A stretch of DNA of 64,000 nucleotides from CAYJKB01 sp964370625 (GTDB lineage Bacteria > Bacillota > Clostridia > Oscillospirales > Butyricicoccaceae). The stretch lies in NCBI GenBank assembly GCA_964370625.1, contig CAYJKB010000003.1, positions 35,755 to 99,754 on the forward strand, given 5' to 3'. The position numbers and the translations under genes are program-made. Positions 8,488-17,108 of this stretch are shown piece by piece; positions within the stretch are counted from its first letter, which is position 1, and the number at the start of each line of letters is the position of its first letter. The notes beneath the pieces are model-generated. The model worked only from the letters and a program-made list of their open reading frames with translations, searched no databases and was not told where the DNA came from.

Positions 8488-9083
8488 CGTGAAAGGTGAA
8501 AACCATCACATACTGCATGATGAACTTGAATTGATATAGGAATTAATATTTTATCCGATTCCTCAAAATATTTTCCAACCGTAAATATTGGTAAAAGATA
8601 ATCATAACCCTTTTGTAAATTCAAATTAAAACCTTTAAAGCTAACCCATGGAATAACTGATATATTAAAAATATTTCTATTTACAATTGCTTTAGATTTT
8701 TCATAATTTTTTTTATAAGATTGCATATCTACATTATAATTTTTCATAAATACTTCAAAATCATCGCTATATTCTGTCCACACATTTGTTATTGTCTGTG
8801 TTTCTTCATGAAAAACTGTGTAACAAGGATTTATATAGTTATAAAATCCTATATTCTTTTCCTCATCAATATCCATTCGAAATTCTTCGTGTTTGTTCAC
8901 AATATGAGTAATTGCATATAAAATACTCGGAAAAAATTTTAATTCTTTGTCTTTGATATACTTTAAATAGTCTGTAATCTCTAATTCTACTGTCATGCTA
9001 TAAGTACATGGAATGTCATTTAAATAATAATTATAACTATCTATTCTATTCCAAGTTTTTTTGTCAATTTTAATAAATTTCAT
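8488..9083 (-). CDS. cat: Chloramphenicol acetyltransferase (CatA type), 3' end lost in gap
   Basis: About 198 residues are visible. It matches type A CAT along its length: FIKIDKKTWNR at the start, PCTYSMTVELEIT, FNLNLQKGYDYLLPIFTVGKY read as two blocks, and the catalytic HHAVCDGFH near the visible end. Only about 15-20 residues should be missing, in the N run. The enzyme acetylates chloramphenicol with acetyl-CoA as a cytoplasmic trimer. The start at 9083 is preferred over an ATG 12 bases upstream because GGAGAG then sits correctly and the N-terminus aligns with the family. The upstream GNAT gene ends 15 bases before, so they are cotranscribed. Relatives exist that act on other acceptors, so resistance is likely but not proven. 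Confidence 0.88.
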
Positions 9084-9098
9084 TATACTCTCCATGTT

Positions 9099-9674
9099 TT
9101 ATATAGCATTAGAAATCTTTGCAATCATATTAACTGTTTCTTCAACAGTATATGCACCATTTCCATAAATCGCAATTTCATCAGCTGTAAAGTAAGCATT
9201 TAAATTAAAATTTGGCATTATTTCAAATCCACATTTTTCATATGTTCGAATTGCTTGAGGATTTTTTATCCAAGGTCTCATCATAAAAACAGTAGCACCA
9301 TACATTTCATTTAAATATTTTTTCATCATAGTGACAACTCTCGTTCCGAGTCCTTTACCTGTATATTTTTTAGAAACAAACCAAATGTGAAATTCTATAT
9401 TTTCTATTTTTGCAAGATGATTAGTATGATAGAAAATTCCCACAATTTCATTATTATATTCTATTAATAAGTATTTATTTAAGCTTGCGATTTCATCAAA
9501 AAATTCATCTTTTTCATCTCTAATATCTTGCCATTTAAAGTCATCAGGATTGTCAAACATTGATAGAATTATATTAATATCCTCAATGCTTTTATCATAA
9601 ATCATGCGTCTGTCTGCTTCTTGTGCAAACAGCATATTTATCTCATTATCAGAGATGCAAATTTTTCTTTTCAC
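9099..9674 (-). CDS. GNAT family N-acetyltransferase
   Basis: 191 residues from a GTG at 9674 with AAGGAG 8 bases upstream; earlier in-frame ATGs lack a site. The acetyl-CoA-binding motif A is clear: FVSKKYTGKGLGTRVVTMM (pattern QxxGxG/A as YTGKGLG), followed by the IRTYEKCGFE motif B common in acetyltransferases acting on small molecules. The N-terminal third does not resemble a named subfamily with certainty; aminoglycoside 6'-acetyltransferase-like and streptothricin-like enzymes share the C-terminal pattern. Direct linkage to the CAT gene suggests a small detoxification cassette. Substrate unknown. Confidence 0.8.
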   Translation of the reverse strand: MKRKICISDNEINMLFAQEADRRMIYDKSIEDINIILSMFDNPDDFKWQDIRDEKDEFFDEIASLNKYLLIEYNNEIVGIFYHTNHLAKIENIEFHIWFVSKKYTGKGLGTRVVTMMKKYLNEMYGATVFMMRPWIKNPQAIRTYEKCGFEIMPNFNLNAYFTADEIAIYGNGAYTVEETVNMIAKISNAI

Positions 9675-9789
9675 TATATTTTCTCCTTGTTTTAACATCA
9701 ATTATTTTTTCTTATAAGTGTTATTATATAATTTTTTTTAGCTAAAATGAATGCTGTGAAAATAATTTCCAAGCCACTTATAGCACAAC

Positions 9790-9820
9790 AAGCTGTGCCA
9801 ATATAGTTTTGGCACAGCTT
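9790..9820 (-). terminator. Hairpin after the diguanylate cyclase gene
   Basis: AAGCTGTGCCA (9790-9800) pairs with TGGCACAGCTT (9810-9820). The following T-run is poor, so termination may be partial. Confidence 0.55.
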
Positions 9821-9844
9821 AAATTGAATTAGATATTTACAGTT

Positions 9845-11797
9845 TTATACATTTGTCATATTTCTATCATAATTATTGTTTAAATCATATTTTTCAATGC
9901 TACCCTTACATTTACTTTTTGCAGCATACATAGCTTTATCTGCAAGACTTAAACAAATTTTAAATGAGTCATTTTGCTCTGGATATAATGAATATCCCAT
10001 AGATGCACTAACCTTATGGTCTTCCCCTGTTGGAGTTTGGATATATGTTTGTGCAAACTGTGCTTTAATTTCTTGTAAATAATGTTCTAGCTGTGAATAA
10101 TCATCTGCACCATATAAAACCATGGCAAATTCATCACCACTAAGTCTAGAACATATCTTTAATTCATGTTCACAGCGATGAAGTACACTAGCTGCGGCAT
10201 AAATAAATTTATCACCTGTGGCATGTCCCCAAGTATCATTAACATACTTTAGGTTATCAAGATCAAACATAATAACTATTGCTTTTTTTACTTGATTAGG
10301 ACTCGTTGCTAAGTCATTAATTTGTTCAAAAAAAGCACGTTTCCCATAAAGTCCTGTTAAAAAATCTAAATCTCGTTCTTTTTTTATTGCATTTTTTTCA
10401 GTAATTTCATCAGTTACATCTAGAACGAGTCCCCAATCACTTTCACCATCTTGATAACGCATGATTTTTAGAAATCTATCATCATTTTTTGTATGAAGTA
10501 TATACACATCTTTTTCATTAGGATGAGGAGTAGACATGATTACTTCAATAAATGCTAAAAATATTTCAGGTGATTTGAATTCATGTAACAAACGCTCATT
10601 ACTAATATGCAAAATTTCAGCTAATTTGCCAGTTTTAATAACAGCATCTGATTTACATTCATACATTGCTATCGGAATATTAACATGTTCGATAATAGTC
10701 GAAAATTTTCTTGAAGATTCAAGCACACGTTTTACCATAAAATTCACATTATCACTAAGAACTTTAAATTCTGGTAATCCTACAACATTCATTTTATGCT
10801 CTAAATTACCACTTGCAATCAGCCCCATACCCTTTTCAAGGTCTAAAAGTCCTCTTAGAACTACTTTATCTAGTAAATGGTATATTAATAAAATAAGCAA
10901 AATGGCTATGGCTAATGAAACAGCAATAAGATATGTAAGATTTACAAGTGTATAGCCGTAAACTGACGCATTAGTTTCAAAGTATCCAATATAAATATTA
11001 TCTGATTGTTTTAAAAGTAATGCATGGCCAGGTTGGTTTTCAATTTTGGCATATTGAGTGACTCCAACATCGTCATCATCAAATTCAGATAATCCTAATT
11101 CACTAATATTAAGTTGATTAATCGATTGATTAGTGCTGCTAATAACTTGCCTACTCATTGCATCTACAGCGAAAAATGTTGTATCAGCTGAATGAGTAAG
11201 TCTTGAAAAGATGTAAGAAAGTTCTGTTTCTTGCATTGCTTCTAAAAGACGCAAAGGTTCTATACCTATTTGAACAATATGTTGTTTATCTTCGCTCCAT
11301 ACTGCTACATATTGCATTTCTTTACCTTCTGCAGTATTAGGTGTCACCTCTTGAGCAAGTTCTAGTTCATAATTATCTAGCATTGGTATAAAAAATTGCA
11401 TTTGTTCTCCAGCATCCATTGAATATCCATAATAATCTGGTACATTTCCGCTATATATTTCTCCTTGAGGAGTAAAAAGATGAATTTCATCAATTCTTAA
11501 TAGCTCAATTATATGTTCTAACTGATTAATATCATAGATAATATCTTGATTATATTGTATCATGTAAGCTGCTGCCTTTGCTCTAATAAGAAAGTCTGCT
11601 TTTTGTTCCTCTTGTAATTGGTCAACATTATCGTCATTTTTTAATAATATTTCCTCAATCTGTAGAATTTGAGCATATGCATCAGCATGAAATCCAATAT
11701 ATGCTATATGGAGCATAGCATATGAGCCTATAGACATAAGTATCCCTGTAATTACAAGTACCAAAACTACAAGTCTTGAAACAATATATCTCTTCAT
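9845..11797 (-). CDS. Membrane-bound diguanylate cyclase (sensor, HAMP-like, PAS-like, GGDEF)
   Basis: 650 residues. A transmembrane helix at about 9-30, an extracytoplasmic sensor region to about 280, a second helix (about 283-308), a HAMP-like linker (LLDLEKGMGLIASGNLEHKM), a PAS-like segment (about 360-470) and a C-terminal GGDEF domain. The active-site loop reads RLSGDEF, a SGDEF variant still expected to be active, with FDLDNLKYVNDTWGHATGD upstream supplying metal- and substrate-binding residues. The RxxD inhibitory site normally five residues before the loop is absent. It should make cyclic di-GMP in response to an external signal. It stands alone on the minus strand; AGGTGG precedes the ATG. 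Confidence 0.9.
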   Translation of the reverse strand: MKRYIVSRLVVLVLVITGILMSIGSYAMLHIAYIGFHADAYAQILQIEEILLKNDDNVDQLQEEQKADFLIRAKAAAYMIQYNQDIIYDINQLEHIIELLRIDEIHLFTPQGEIYSGNVPDYYGYSMDAGEQMQFFIPMLDNYELELAQEVTPNTAEGKEMQYVAVWSEDKQHIVQIGIEPLRLLEAMQETELSYIFSRLTHSADTTFFAVDAMSRQVISSTNQSINQLNISELGLSEFDDDDVGVTQYAKIENQPGHALLLKQSDNIYIGYFETNASVYGYTLVNLTYLIAVSLAIAILLILLIYHLLDKVVLRGLLDLEKGMGLIASGNLEHKMNVVGLPEFKVLSDNVNFMVKRVLESSRKFSTIIEHVNIPIAMYECKSDAVIKTGKLAEILHISNERLLHEFKSPEIFLAFIEVIMSTPHPNEKDVYILHTKNDDRFLKIMRYQDGESDWGLVLDVTDEITEKNAIKKERDLDFLTGLYGKRAFFEQINDLATSPNQVKKAIVIMFDLDNLKYVNDTWGHATGDKFIYAAASVLHRCEHELKICSRLSGDEFAMVLYGADDYSQLEHYLQEIKAQFAQTYIQTPTGEDHKVSASMGYSLYPEQNDSFKICLSLADKAMYAAKSKCKGSIEKYDLNNNYDRNMTNV

Positions 11798-11836
11798 TTT
11801 CTTATGCCCACCTCATCTATCTTATGTATTTTTTTT

Positions 11837-11850
11837 GCTTATGTATAAGC
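11837..11850. promoter_or_regulatory. 14-bp palindrome upstream of the diguanylate cyclase gene
   Basis: GCTTATGTATAAGC, with perfect 6-bp arms, lies 40 bases before the start codon at 11797. It could be an operator or a leader hairpin; no regulator can be assigned. Confidence 0.35.
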
Positions 11851-11985
11851 TTAAAGTCATCAATCCTATTTTTAATTATTTTGTTGTATTTATACAAATA
11901 TGTTTACATATTAATTAATATTATATCAAAATTTAATAATATTTTCAAGTATTATTAAATTTATTCTGTAAGATATTATTTTTAA

Positions 11986-12022
11986 AAAACTGTGACGAAA
12001 TCAAAAATTTCATCACAGTTTT
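11986..12022 (-). terminator. Intrinsic terminator after the permease gene
   Basis: AAAACTGTGACGAAAT (11986-12001) pairs with ATTTCATCACAGTTTT (12007-12022) with one mismatch. It closes the minus-strand dehydrogenase/permease operon. Confidence 0.8.
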
Positions 12023-12030
12023 AAGTATGA

Positions 12031-13452
12031 TTAAATATATAAGCAAACTAGACCTACTGCTAAAAATGCTAAACACATTGGTAATGAATAAATCATTGAT
12101 TTAAGTGGATCAACTTTTTTACCGAATTGTGCAGATACAATACCAACTACAACGAAAGTTGTAAGGTCTGCTGGTGGCATACCTTGACCAGCGTTCGCAA
12201 GATTTGCACCAGCTAAAGCTGCAATAACCGGATCCATTCCGACACTTACTAATGCAGGCCCAAAGAAAGAGAATACAACGTTTTGTGTCGTAGATTGTGA
12301 CCCTGTAAGCATTCCAAGCAAAATCATTGCCACAACACCACCAATTTTAAGCACATTTCCATCAAGCCCTTGTGCGAAAACTGATACTGTTTCGATTGCA
12401 CCAGAAGAATAGAAGCTACCTAGCATAAATGCACAGCAGATTTGAAGTGTTACAGTATTGCTTACTTTTTCAAAACCTTGACGTGCAATATCTTTTGCAT
12501 TAATTCTAATTACTGGGAAAAAGAAAGAAATTGCAATTGCACAAATTATTGATAACACTATACCATTTGAAAAGCCACCTAAAACAGTTATACCAGATAA
12601 CCAATCATAAAAATTCATTACAGTACCATCAGGTAATGTTATAAATTTGAATTGTTTTAAAATTTCAGGCCCGATATCAACTGAAATATATGGAATATCA
12701 AGTGTACGTAATAGCACAATGATGATAAGAGCCGTCATTGGAATAAGTGATTTCCAGTTTTCTTTAAGAATTTCAGAAGCTTTTCTATCGGCAAATTTAA
12801 TTTCAATATCCTTATTTGCCCCTGGCACATTATCTTTATTTACAAGGAAAATACTACAGTATAAAGCCACAATTAGAAAAACAATACTTACAGTTATATA
12901 TCCTAGTTTAATAACTTCATCAGGATTTGCTCCTGTAAGTGATGACGATAAAGCAAGTGCTTGCGTCATTGGTGGCATTATCGAGCCCACACATGCACCC
13001 ATAACTATAATTGCACAAATTCTCTCATATGACATATTCATTGAAGATAATATACCAATTGTTAAAAGTCCAATTACAGTTGCAGCTGCTATAGCATCGC
13101 CTAAAAGCGAGCCAGCAAGAACTAATGCAAATAAAATACATATAATAAGTATTCTAGGGTGTTTACCGAATTTTGCAGTTAATGTTGAAATTATAGTATC
13201 AACTGTGCCAAGTCTTGTTGAAATTTCAGCAAATAGGCTACCTGTGATAGACAATGCAATTATCCAAGATAATCTGTTAAGCCCATCTACCCACGCAGCT
13301 GCCCACTCGCCTAAATTTATTTGCCCTGCAAGAATTAATGTTAAAGCACCTGTTATTAAAAGTGCTATATTAATTTTTCCTCCTATTACAGGTATTTTCT
13401 TACCTAAAATTATCGTAAGTAATACCGCCATAGGGATTATTACATTTATCAT
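12031..13452 (-). CDS. TRAP/DctM-like large permease, ion-transporter superfamily
   Basis: 473 residues with about 12 hydrophobic segments. Two related halves carry the re-entrant-loop patterns of the DctM/IT superfamily: GACVGSIMPPMTQALALSSS followed by a helix in the first half, and MDPVIAALAGANLANAGQG then MPPADLT in the second. Neither a small TRAP subunit nor a DctP binding protein is encoded nearby, so it may work as a stand-alone secondary transporter; NhaC- or citrate-type antiporters of the same superfamily are the alternative. It is the last gene of the dehydrogenase operon, 29 bases after the FAD subunit, which suggests it imports the dehydrogenase substrate or exports the product. 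AAGGGG precedes the ATG. Confidence 0.7.
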   Translation of the reverse strand: MINVIIPMAVLLTIILGKKIPVIGGKINIALLITGALTLILAGQINLGEWAAAWVDGLNRLSWIIALSITGSLFAEISTRLGTVDTIISTLTAKFGKHPRILIICILFALVLAGSLLGDAIAAATVIGLLTIGILSSMNMSYERICAIIVMGACVGSIMPPMTQALALSSSLTGANPDEVIKLGYITVSIVFLIVALYCSIFLVNKDNVPGANKDIEIKFADRKASEILKENWKSLIPMTALIIIVLLRTLDIPYISVDIGPEILKQFKFITLPDGTVMNFYDWLSGITVLGGFSNGIVLSIICAIAISFFFPVIRINAKDIARQGFEKVSNTVTLQICCAFMLGSFYSSGAIETVSVFAQGLDGNVLKIGGVVAMILLGMLTGSQSTTQNVVFSFFGPALVSVGMDPVIAALAGANLANAGQGMPPADLTTFVVVGIVSAQFGKKVDPLKSMIYSLPMCLAFLAVGLVCLYI

Positions 13453-13481
13453 TTTTACCCCTTATAATCTCTGTTTTCTAT

Positions 13482-14642
13482 TTATAGAAATCTGTTAGGT
13501 GAAAATGCAGTTAAATCATATGATGATTTTCCATCTACAATTAGTTCTGCAATTAACTTACCTGTCACAGGAGAAAGTGCAATTCCATCTCCTTCGTGCC
13601 CAGCCGCCATAAAAAATCCTTTTAACGTTTTCACTTCGCCTAATAGTGATAATCCATCTGGTGTAAATGGTCTGAATCCTGAGAAAAATCTTACTATGCT
13701 TGTTTCTTTTAAAATTGGGAAAAAACGAATTGCACGTTTCATCATAACTTCAATAGCTTCAAAAGTATTTTGTCCGTTATATTCGTCAAATTCACGTGTA
13801 CCACCGATGATAACACTACCGCTTTCTGTTTGCTCAATACTAAGCGAAGCTCCAAGACGAATTACAGTTTCATCAGTAATTGTTTCTGGACGGAATTTGA
13901 TAACATTATAATAAGCACATTGAACAGTTGCTTTCATAAATGGTGCAACTGGTTCTGTAACAGCAAGCTGACCTTTACGTGGTTTAATCGGCATATCAAG
14001 ATTTGCGAGTTTTGCAACTTTTCCAGCCCAAGAACCAGCAGCATTTACTATAATCGGTGCATAAAAATCACCTTTAGAAGTTTTCACTCCACGAACTTCT
14101 CCATTTTCTGTGAAAATATCTAAAACTTCAGTTTGTGTTAAAATTTCAGCACCTAGCTTTTTTGATGCTTTTGCAAATCCCATAGTTAGTGCAAGTGGGT
14201 TAACTTTTCCACCTGTCGGAGAATATAAAGCACCATAAATATTTTTTGACATAAAAGGCTCTATTTCGCAAGCTTCTTCAGCACTTACCATTCGAATATC
14301 TACGCCACTTTTGCGTTGTTCTTCAACAATTTCAGATAGCATGTCCCATTGCATTTTATCTTCAACCGGTTGCATACCACCAGCACAAAATTCATATTCA
14401 ATGTCTTCACCTAGTTCTTCACCTAGTGTATTAAACATTTCTATTGATTTCACAGCAAGGTCTAACTGATGTCCTGGTTTTTTTGTATGATAGCCAACAA
14501 CCCCATCTGTCGCTCCTGCTGAGCCTGATGCAATATCATTTCTTTCGATTACAAGAACTTTTTTGCCTTTTTGCGATAATCTAAACGCTGTACTACAGCC
14601 GATTATACCCCCACCAATTACGATAACATCAATATTATTCAT
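13482..14642 (-). CDS. FAD-dependent amine/imino-acid dehydrogenase subunit (DAO family)
   Basis: 386 residues from the ATG at 14642, which has GGAGG 8 bases upstream; it overlaps the preceding stop by 8 bases. The N-terminal dinucleotide fold reads VIGGGIIGCSTAFRLS with an acidic residue ending strand 2 (VIER). Later blocks VNAAGSWAGKVA and GFRPFTPDGLSLLG, then AAGHEGDGIALSPVTG, are typical of glycine/D-amino-acid oxidase-like enzymes, especially the catalytic beta subunits of dye-linked proline and hydroxyproline dehydrogenases and opine oxidases. It would oxidise a secondary amine or amino acid and pass electrons to the iron-sulfur partners encoded just upstream. The exact substrate is not readable. 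Confidence 0.82.
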   Translation of the reverse strand: MNNIDVIVIGGGIIGCSTAFRLSQKGKKVLVIERNDIASGSAGATDGVVGYHTKKPGHQLDLAVKSIEMFNTLGEELGEDIEYEFCAGGMQPVEDKMQWDMLSEIVEEQRKSGVDIRMVSAEEACEIEPFMSKNIYGALYSPTGGKVNPLALTMGFAKASKKLGAEILTQTEVLDIFTENGEVRGVKTSKGDFYAPIIVNAAGSWAGKVAKLANLDMPIKPRKGQLAVTEPVAPFMKATVQCAYYNVIKFRPETITDETVIRLGASLSIEQTESGSVIIGGTREFDEYNGQNTFEAIEVMMKRAIRFFPILKETSIVRFFSGFRPFTPDGLSLLGEVKTLKGFFMAAGHEGDGIALSPVTGKLIAELIVDGKSSYDLTAFSPNRFL

Positions 14643-14904
14643 CGTCACTACCTCCAAATAAACCTATTTTCACAGGACGTACAGGCATACGACTTTTTTG
14701 TGGCGGAAGCTCTGCTGGGGAAATCCCTGTTTCACGAGCTAAAATATTTTGAATTAATCTGCTACAAGTTTTACCTTGACATAATCCCATACATGCATGA
14801 GTTCGACGTTTAATACCATCTACAGTAGTTGCTCCGTCACGAATAGCTTGTATAATTTCGTCTTCTGTAACTTCTTGACAGCGACAAATAATTAAATTAG
14901 ACAT
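14635..14904 (-). CDS. BFD-like [2Fe-2S] protein of the dehydrogenase complex
   Basis: 89 residues. Cysteines Cys7 and Cys9 (CRC) plus Cys42 and Cys47 (GLCQGKTC) give the CxC...CxxxxC pattern of bacterioferritin-associated-ferredoxin-like domains, followed by a Pro-rich tail. In fused relatives this domain sits at the C-terminus of the opine/proline dehydrogenase alpha subunit; here it is a free subunit. It probably relays electrons between the two flavoproteins. GGGGG precedes the ATG and the next gene overlaps its end, so translation is coupled. Confidence 0.82.
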   Translation of the reverse strand: MSNLIICRCQEVTEDEIIQAIRDGATTVDGIKRRTHACMGLCQGKTCSRLIQNILARETGISPAELPPQKSRMPVRPVKIGLFGGSDDE

Positions 14905-14916
14905 AAATCTTGCCCC

Positions 14917-15429
14917 CTATATTAAGTTACGTGGCAGACGTTTCATGCTTACCACATCATCAGCAAATTGCATAGGTACACTCATTACAACAACTGTTGT
15001 ACCATCAAATGCTTTTATATTACTTTTAATTTTAACTATTTCACCCTTACATACTATCTCTCCGTCACGCCCTACAGCATCAACTTCATCTCCAACAACT
15101 GGAAGTGGAATATATTCAAACGGGAATTCAATAGTTGCTGTATCTTCAGCTGATTTATCGATAATTGTGATAGCAAGCCCAGGGCAGTTTGCAACACATA
15201 GTCCACAGCCTGTGCAAGAATCTTCTATAAGTTCTGGTAAATTTGTAATATCTTTTCCAACTTTAATAGAGCCAATAGGACATGTTCCCTCACATGGGTT
15301 ACATGGAATTTCTTGCACACATTCAATACGTGCAACTTTTCCTTTTTTCATTCGCTCCTCTGATGGGTAACCTTTTGAGTTTAAAAGTTCTTCACGAGAG
15401 GGAACTCCTGTATAAATTACTCCTTGCAT
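14917..15429 (-). CDS. Two-cluster 4Fe-4S ferredoxin-like subunit
   Basis: 170 residues. First cluster motif around Cys37, Cys43, Cys46 and Cys50 (CNPCEGTCP); second Cys72-x2-Cys75-x2-Cys78-x3-Cys82 followed by Pro (CTGCGLCVANCP). A C-terminal beta-rich region (about 105-170) has no recognised family. It should carry two [4Fe-4S] clusters for electron transfer inside the complex. Its ATG shares a base with the stop codon of the FAD/NAD subunit (TAATG), a tight coupling. The separate 4Fe-4S subunit sets this cluster apart from the simpler three-subunit forms. Confidence 0.83.
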   Translation of the reverse strand: MQGVIYTGVPSREELLNSKGYPSEERMKKGKVARIECVQEIPCNPCEGTCPIGSIKVGKDITNLPELIEDSCTGCGLCVANCPGLAITIIDKSAEDTATIEFPFEYIPLPVVGDEVDAVGRDGEIVCKGEIVKIKSNIKAFDGTTVVVMSVPMQFADDVVSMKRLPRNLI

Positions 15430-16550
15430 TAGTTTTCCCCTCCTAAATCTTCTTTATATTTTTGCATATTTTCAAGTTGAGTGTTCTTTGCTATTCTTCT
15501 TTTTTCTCCAAAGAAACCTGAACGAAGTACACCTAATCTATCATTAATTTCATCTTTTTGTTCTTTCGCTTGTGATTCTGATAAAAATCCTAATGCATAA
15601 GCTGCACTAACGCCAGCAAGATTTCCTTCTTCCATTGCAGAAGATGCTTCTTCAACACCTGTAACATCTCCAGCTACATAAAGCCCTTTAACTGTAGTTT
15701 CCATGTTTTCATCATGAAGTGGAACATGCCCACCAAATGTTGGAATAAAATCAAATTTCGCACCTGTCATCCACACAAGTTCAGTCATAGCATTAAGACC
15801 AACAGCAAGACATACAGTATCGACTTCAAATTCTTTTTCTGTTCCTTTGATATGGTTCCATTTTTCATCAACTTGTACAATTTCAACTTTTTGAACTTTG
15901 CCGTCACCTGTTACTTTTTTAATTGTATGCGATACATAAATAGGCACACCAGCACGACGGATTTTGCCAGCATGAACACCATAACCACCGATTTTCGGTG
16001 CACCTTCAACAAGTGCAACAACTTCAGCACCAGCTTGGATTAGCTGATATGATACGATAAGTCCAACGTTACCAGAACCTAGCATAAGCACTCTTTCACC
16101 AGGTAAAACTCGATTAACATTAATCATAGTTTGTGCTGCACCAGCCCCCATAACACCAGGAAGTGTGCTTCCTTCAAAAGGCATATAATTTTCTTTTGCG
16201 CCAGCTGCAATAATTACTTTTTTTGCTTTAACAACAAAGTTTTCACCTTTATGAATTACACCAAGTGATAAATCCTCTGAAATACCATAAACTAAAGCGT
16301 CAAGCATTACTTCAGCGCCTGATTGTTTTACTTGCTCTAGAAGTTGTTCACCAATTGTGTATCCACGTACTCCTGCTCTATGTTCACGAGAGCCGAAAAA
16401 TTTATGAATTTGTTTAAATAGCTGACCACCAGGAAGTGTATTTTCATCGAAAACCATTACTTTAGCTCCAGCAGATGCTGCCTTACATGCAGCAGATAGC
16501 CCAGCAGACCCTGCTCCGACTATTGCAATATCAGTTTGCAAAATTCTCAC
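15429..16550 (-). CDS. NAD(P)/FAD-dependent oxidoreductase subunit (HcnB/OoxA-like)
   Basis: 373 residues. Two nucleotide folds: FAD site AIVGAGSAGLSAACKA near the start with VFDENTLPGGQL following, and NAD site VLMLGSGNVGLIVSYQL in the middle; a C-terminal GLYVAGDVTGVEEASSAM binds FAD. This is the electron-accepting alpha subunit type of dye-linked proline/hydroxyproline dehydrogenases, opine oxidases and hydrogen-cyanide synthase HcnB. The start is a GTG overlapping the preceding TGA (GTGA), with GGAGG 9 bases upstream. Fused homologues carry the 2Fe-2S and BFD modules that are separate genes here. Confidence 0.85.
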   Translation of the reverse strand: MRILQTDIAIVGAGSAGLSAACKAASAGAKVMVFDENTLPGGQLFKQIHKFFGSREHRAGVRGYTIGEQLLEQVKQSGAEVMLDALVYGISEDLSLGVIHKGENFVVKAKKVIIAAGAKENYMPFEGSTLPGVMGAGAAQTMINVNRVLPGERVLMLGSGNVGLIVSYQLIQAGAEVVALVEGAPKIGGYGVHAGKIRRAGVPIYVSHTIKKVTGDGKVQKVEIVQVDEKWNHIKGTEKEFEVDTVCLAVGLNAMTELVWMTGAKFDFIPTFGGHVPLHDENMETTVKGLYVAGDVTGVEEASSAMEEGNLAGVSAAYALGFLSESQAKEQKDEINDRLGVLRSGFFGEKRRIAKNTQLENMQKYKEDLGGEN

Positions 16551-16873
16551 TCTGCATTACCTCCTTTGTCAAAAGCACCTAAACCATATTGAGTTTCAAT
16601 TTTCATACCATCACGTACATTTGTAACGCAAGTTCTAGTATTTGGAACTCCGTCAACTATCATCATACAGTCTGTACATCTTCCGATTGCACAAAAAATG
16701 CCACGTGGTTCATTTAATTTTGGTGTTTTACGAAATGCAGAAATACCAGCATTTATAAGTGCTGCTGCAATTGGTTCATCTTCTAGTGCCTCAACAGGTT
16801 TTCCATCAAAGTAAATTGTTACTTTTTTTGATGTGTCAAGTTTATCGAGAATTGGATGTTCGATAACTCTCAT
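16547..16873 (-). CDS. Plant-type [2Fe-2S] subunit (HcnA/SoxA N-domain-like)
   Basis: 108 residues from the ATG at 16873 with AAGGAG 8 bases upstream. Cys61-x4-Cys66-x2-Cys69-x12-Cys82 is the plant-ferredoxin cluster motif, in the block CAIGRCTDCMM then VDGVPNTRTC typical of HcnA and of the N-terminal domain of sarcosine oxidase alpha. It is the first gene of the dehydrogenase operon and overlaps the next by four bases. It probably hands electrons to or from the FAD/NAD subunit. No clear promoter was chosen upstream. Confidence 0.85.
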   Translation of the reverse strand: MRVIEHPILDKLDTSKKVTIYFDGKPVEALEDEPIAAALINAGISAFRKTPKLNEPRGIFCAIGRCTDCMMIVDGVPNTRTCVTNVRDGMKIETQYGLGAFDKGGNAE

Positions 16874-16916
16874 TTTATACACTCCTTATTTAACAGTAGG
16901 CTTTAAACATAAAAAT

Positions 16917-16940
16917 CTAGGGTACATTTCTGCACCCTAG
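16917..16940 (-). terminator. Hairpin after the P-II gene
   Basis: CTAGGGT (16917-16923) pairs with ACCCTAG (16934-16940); on the minus strand ATTTTTAT follows. Confidence 0.65.
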
Positions 16941-17108
16941 CATTGATATATGATGCCTAATTTAATTTATTTTTGTAATATATTATTAAATAATATTTGA
17001 AAATTCTATTTAGAAATACAATCTTTACTGACATATAATTATATCATTTTGTAAACATTTTGTAAAGTAATAATTGTTTTTTTATCAAAGTTTGTCGATT
17101 AACTTTTG

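Noticed and set aside
12647..13498. A long open frame antisense to the permease gene.
   Set aside because: It mirrors the codon pattern of the permease on the other strand and matches no family; other long antisense frames over pgk, gpmI and enolase were dropped for the same reason.
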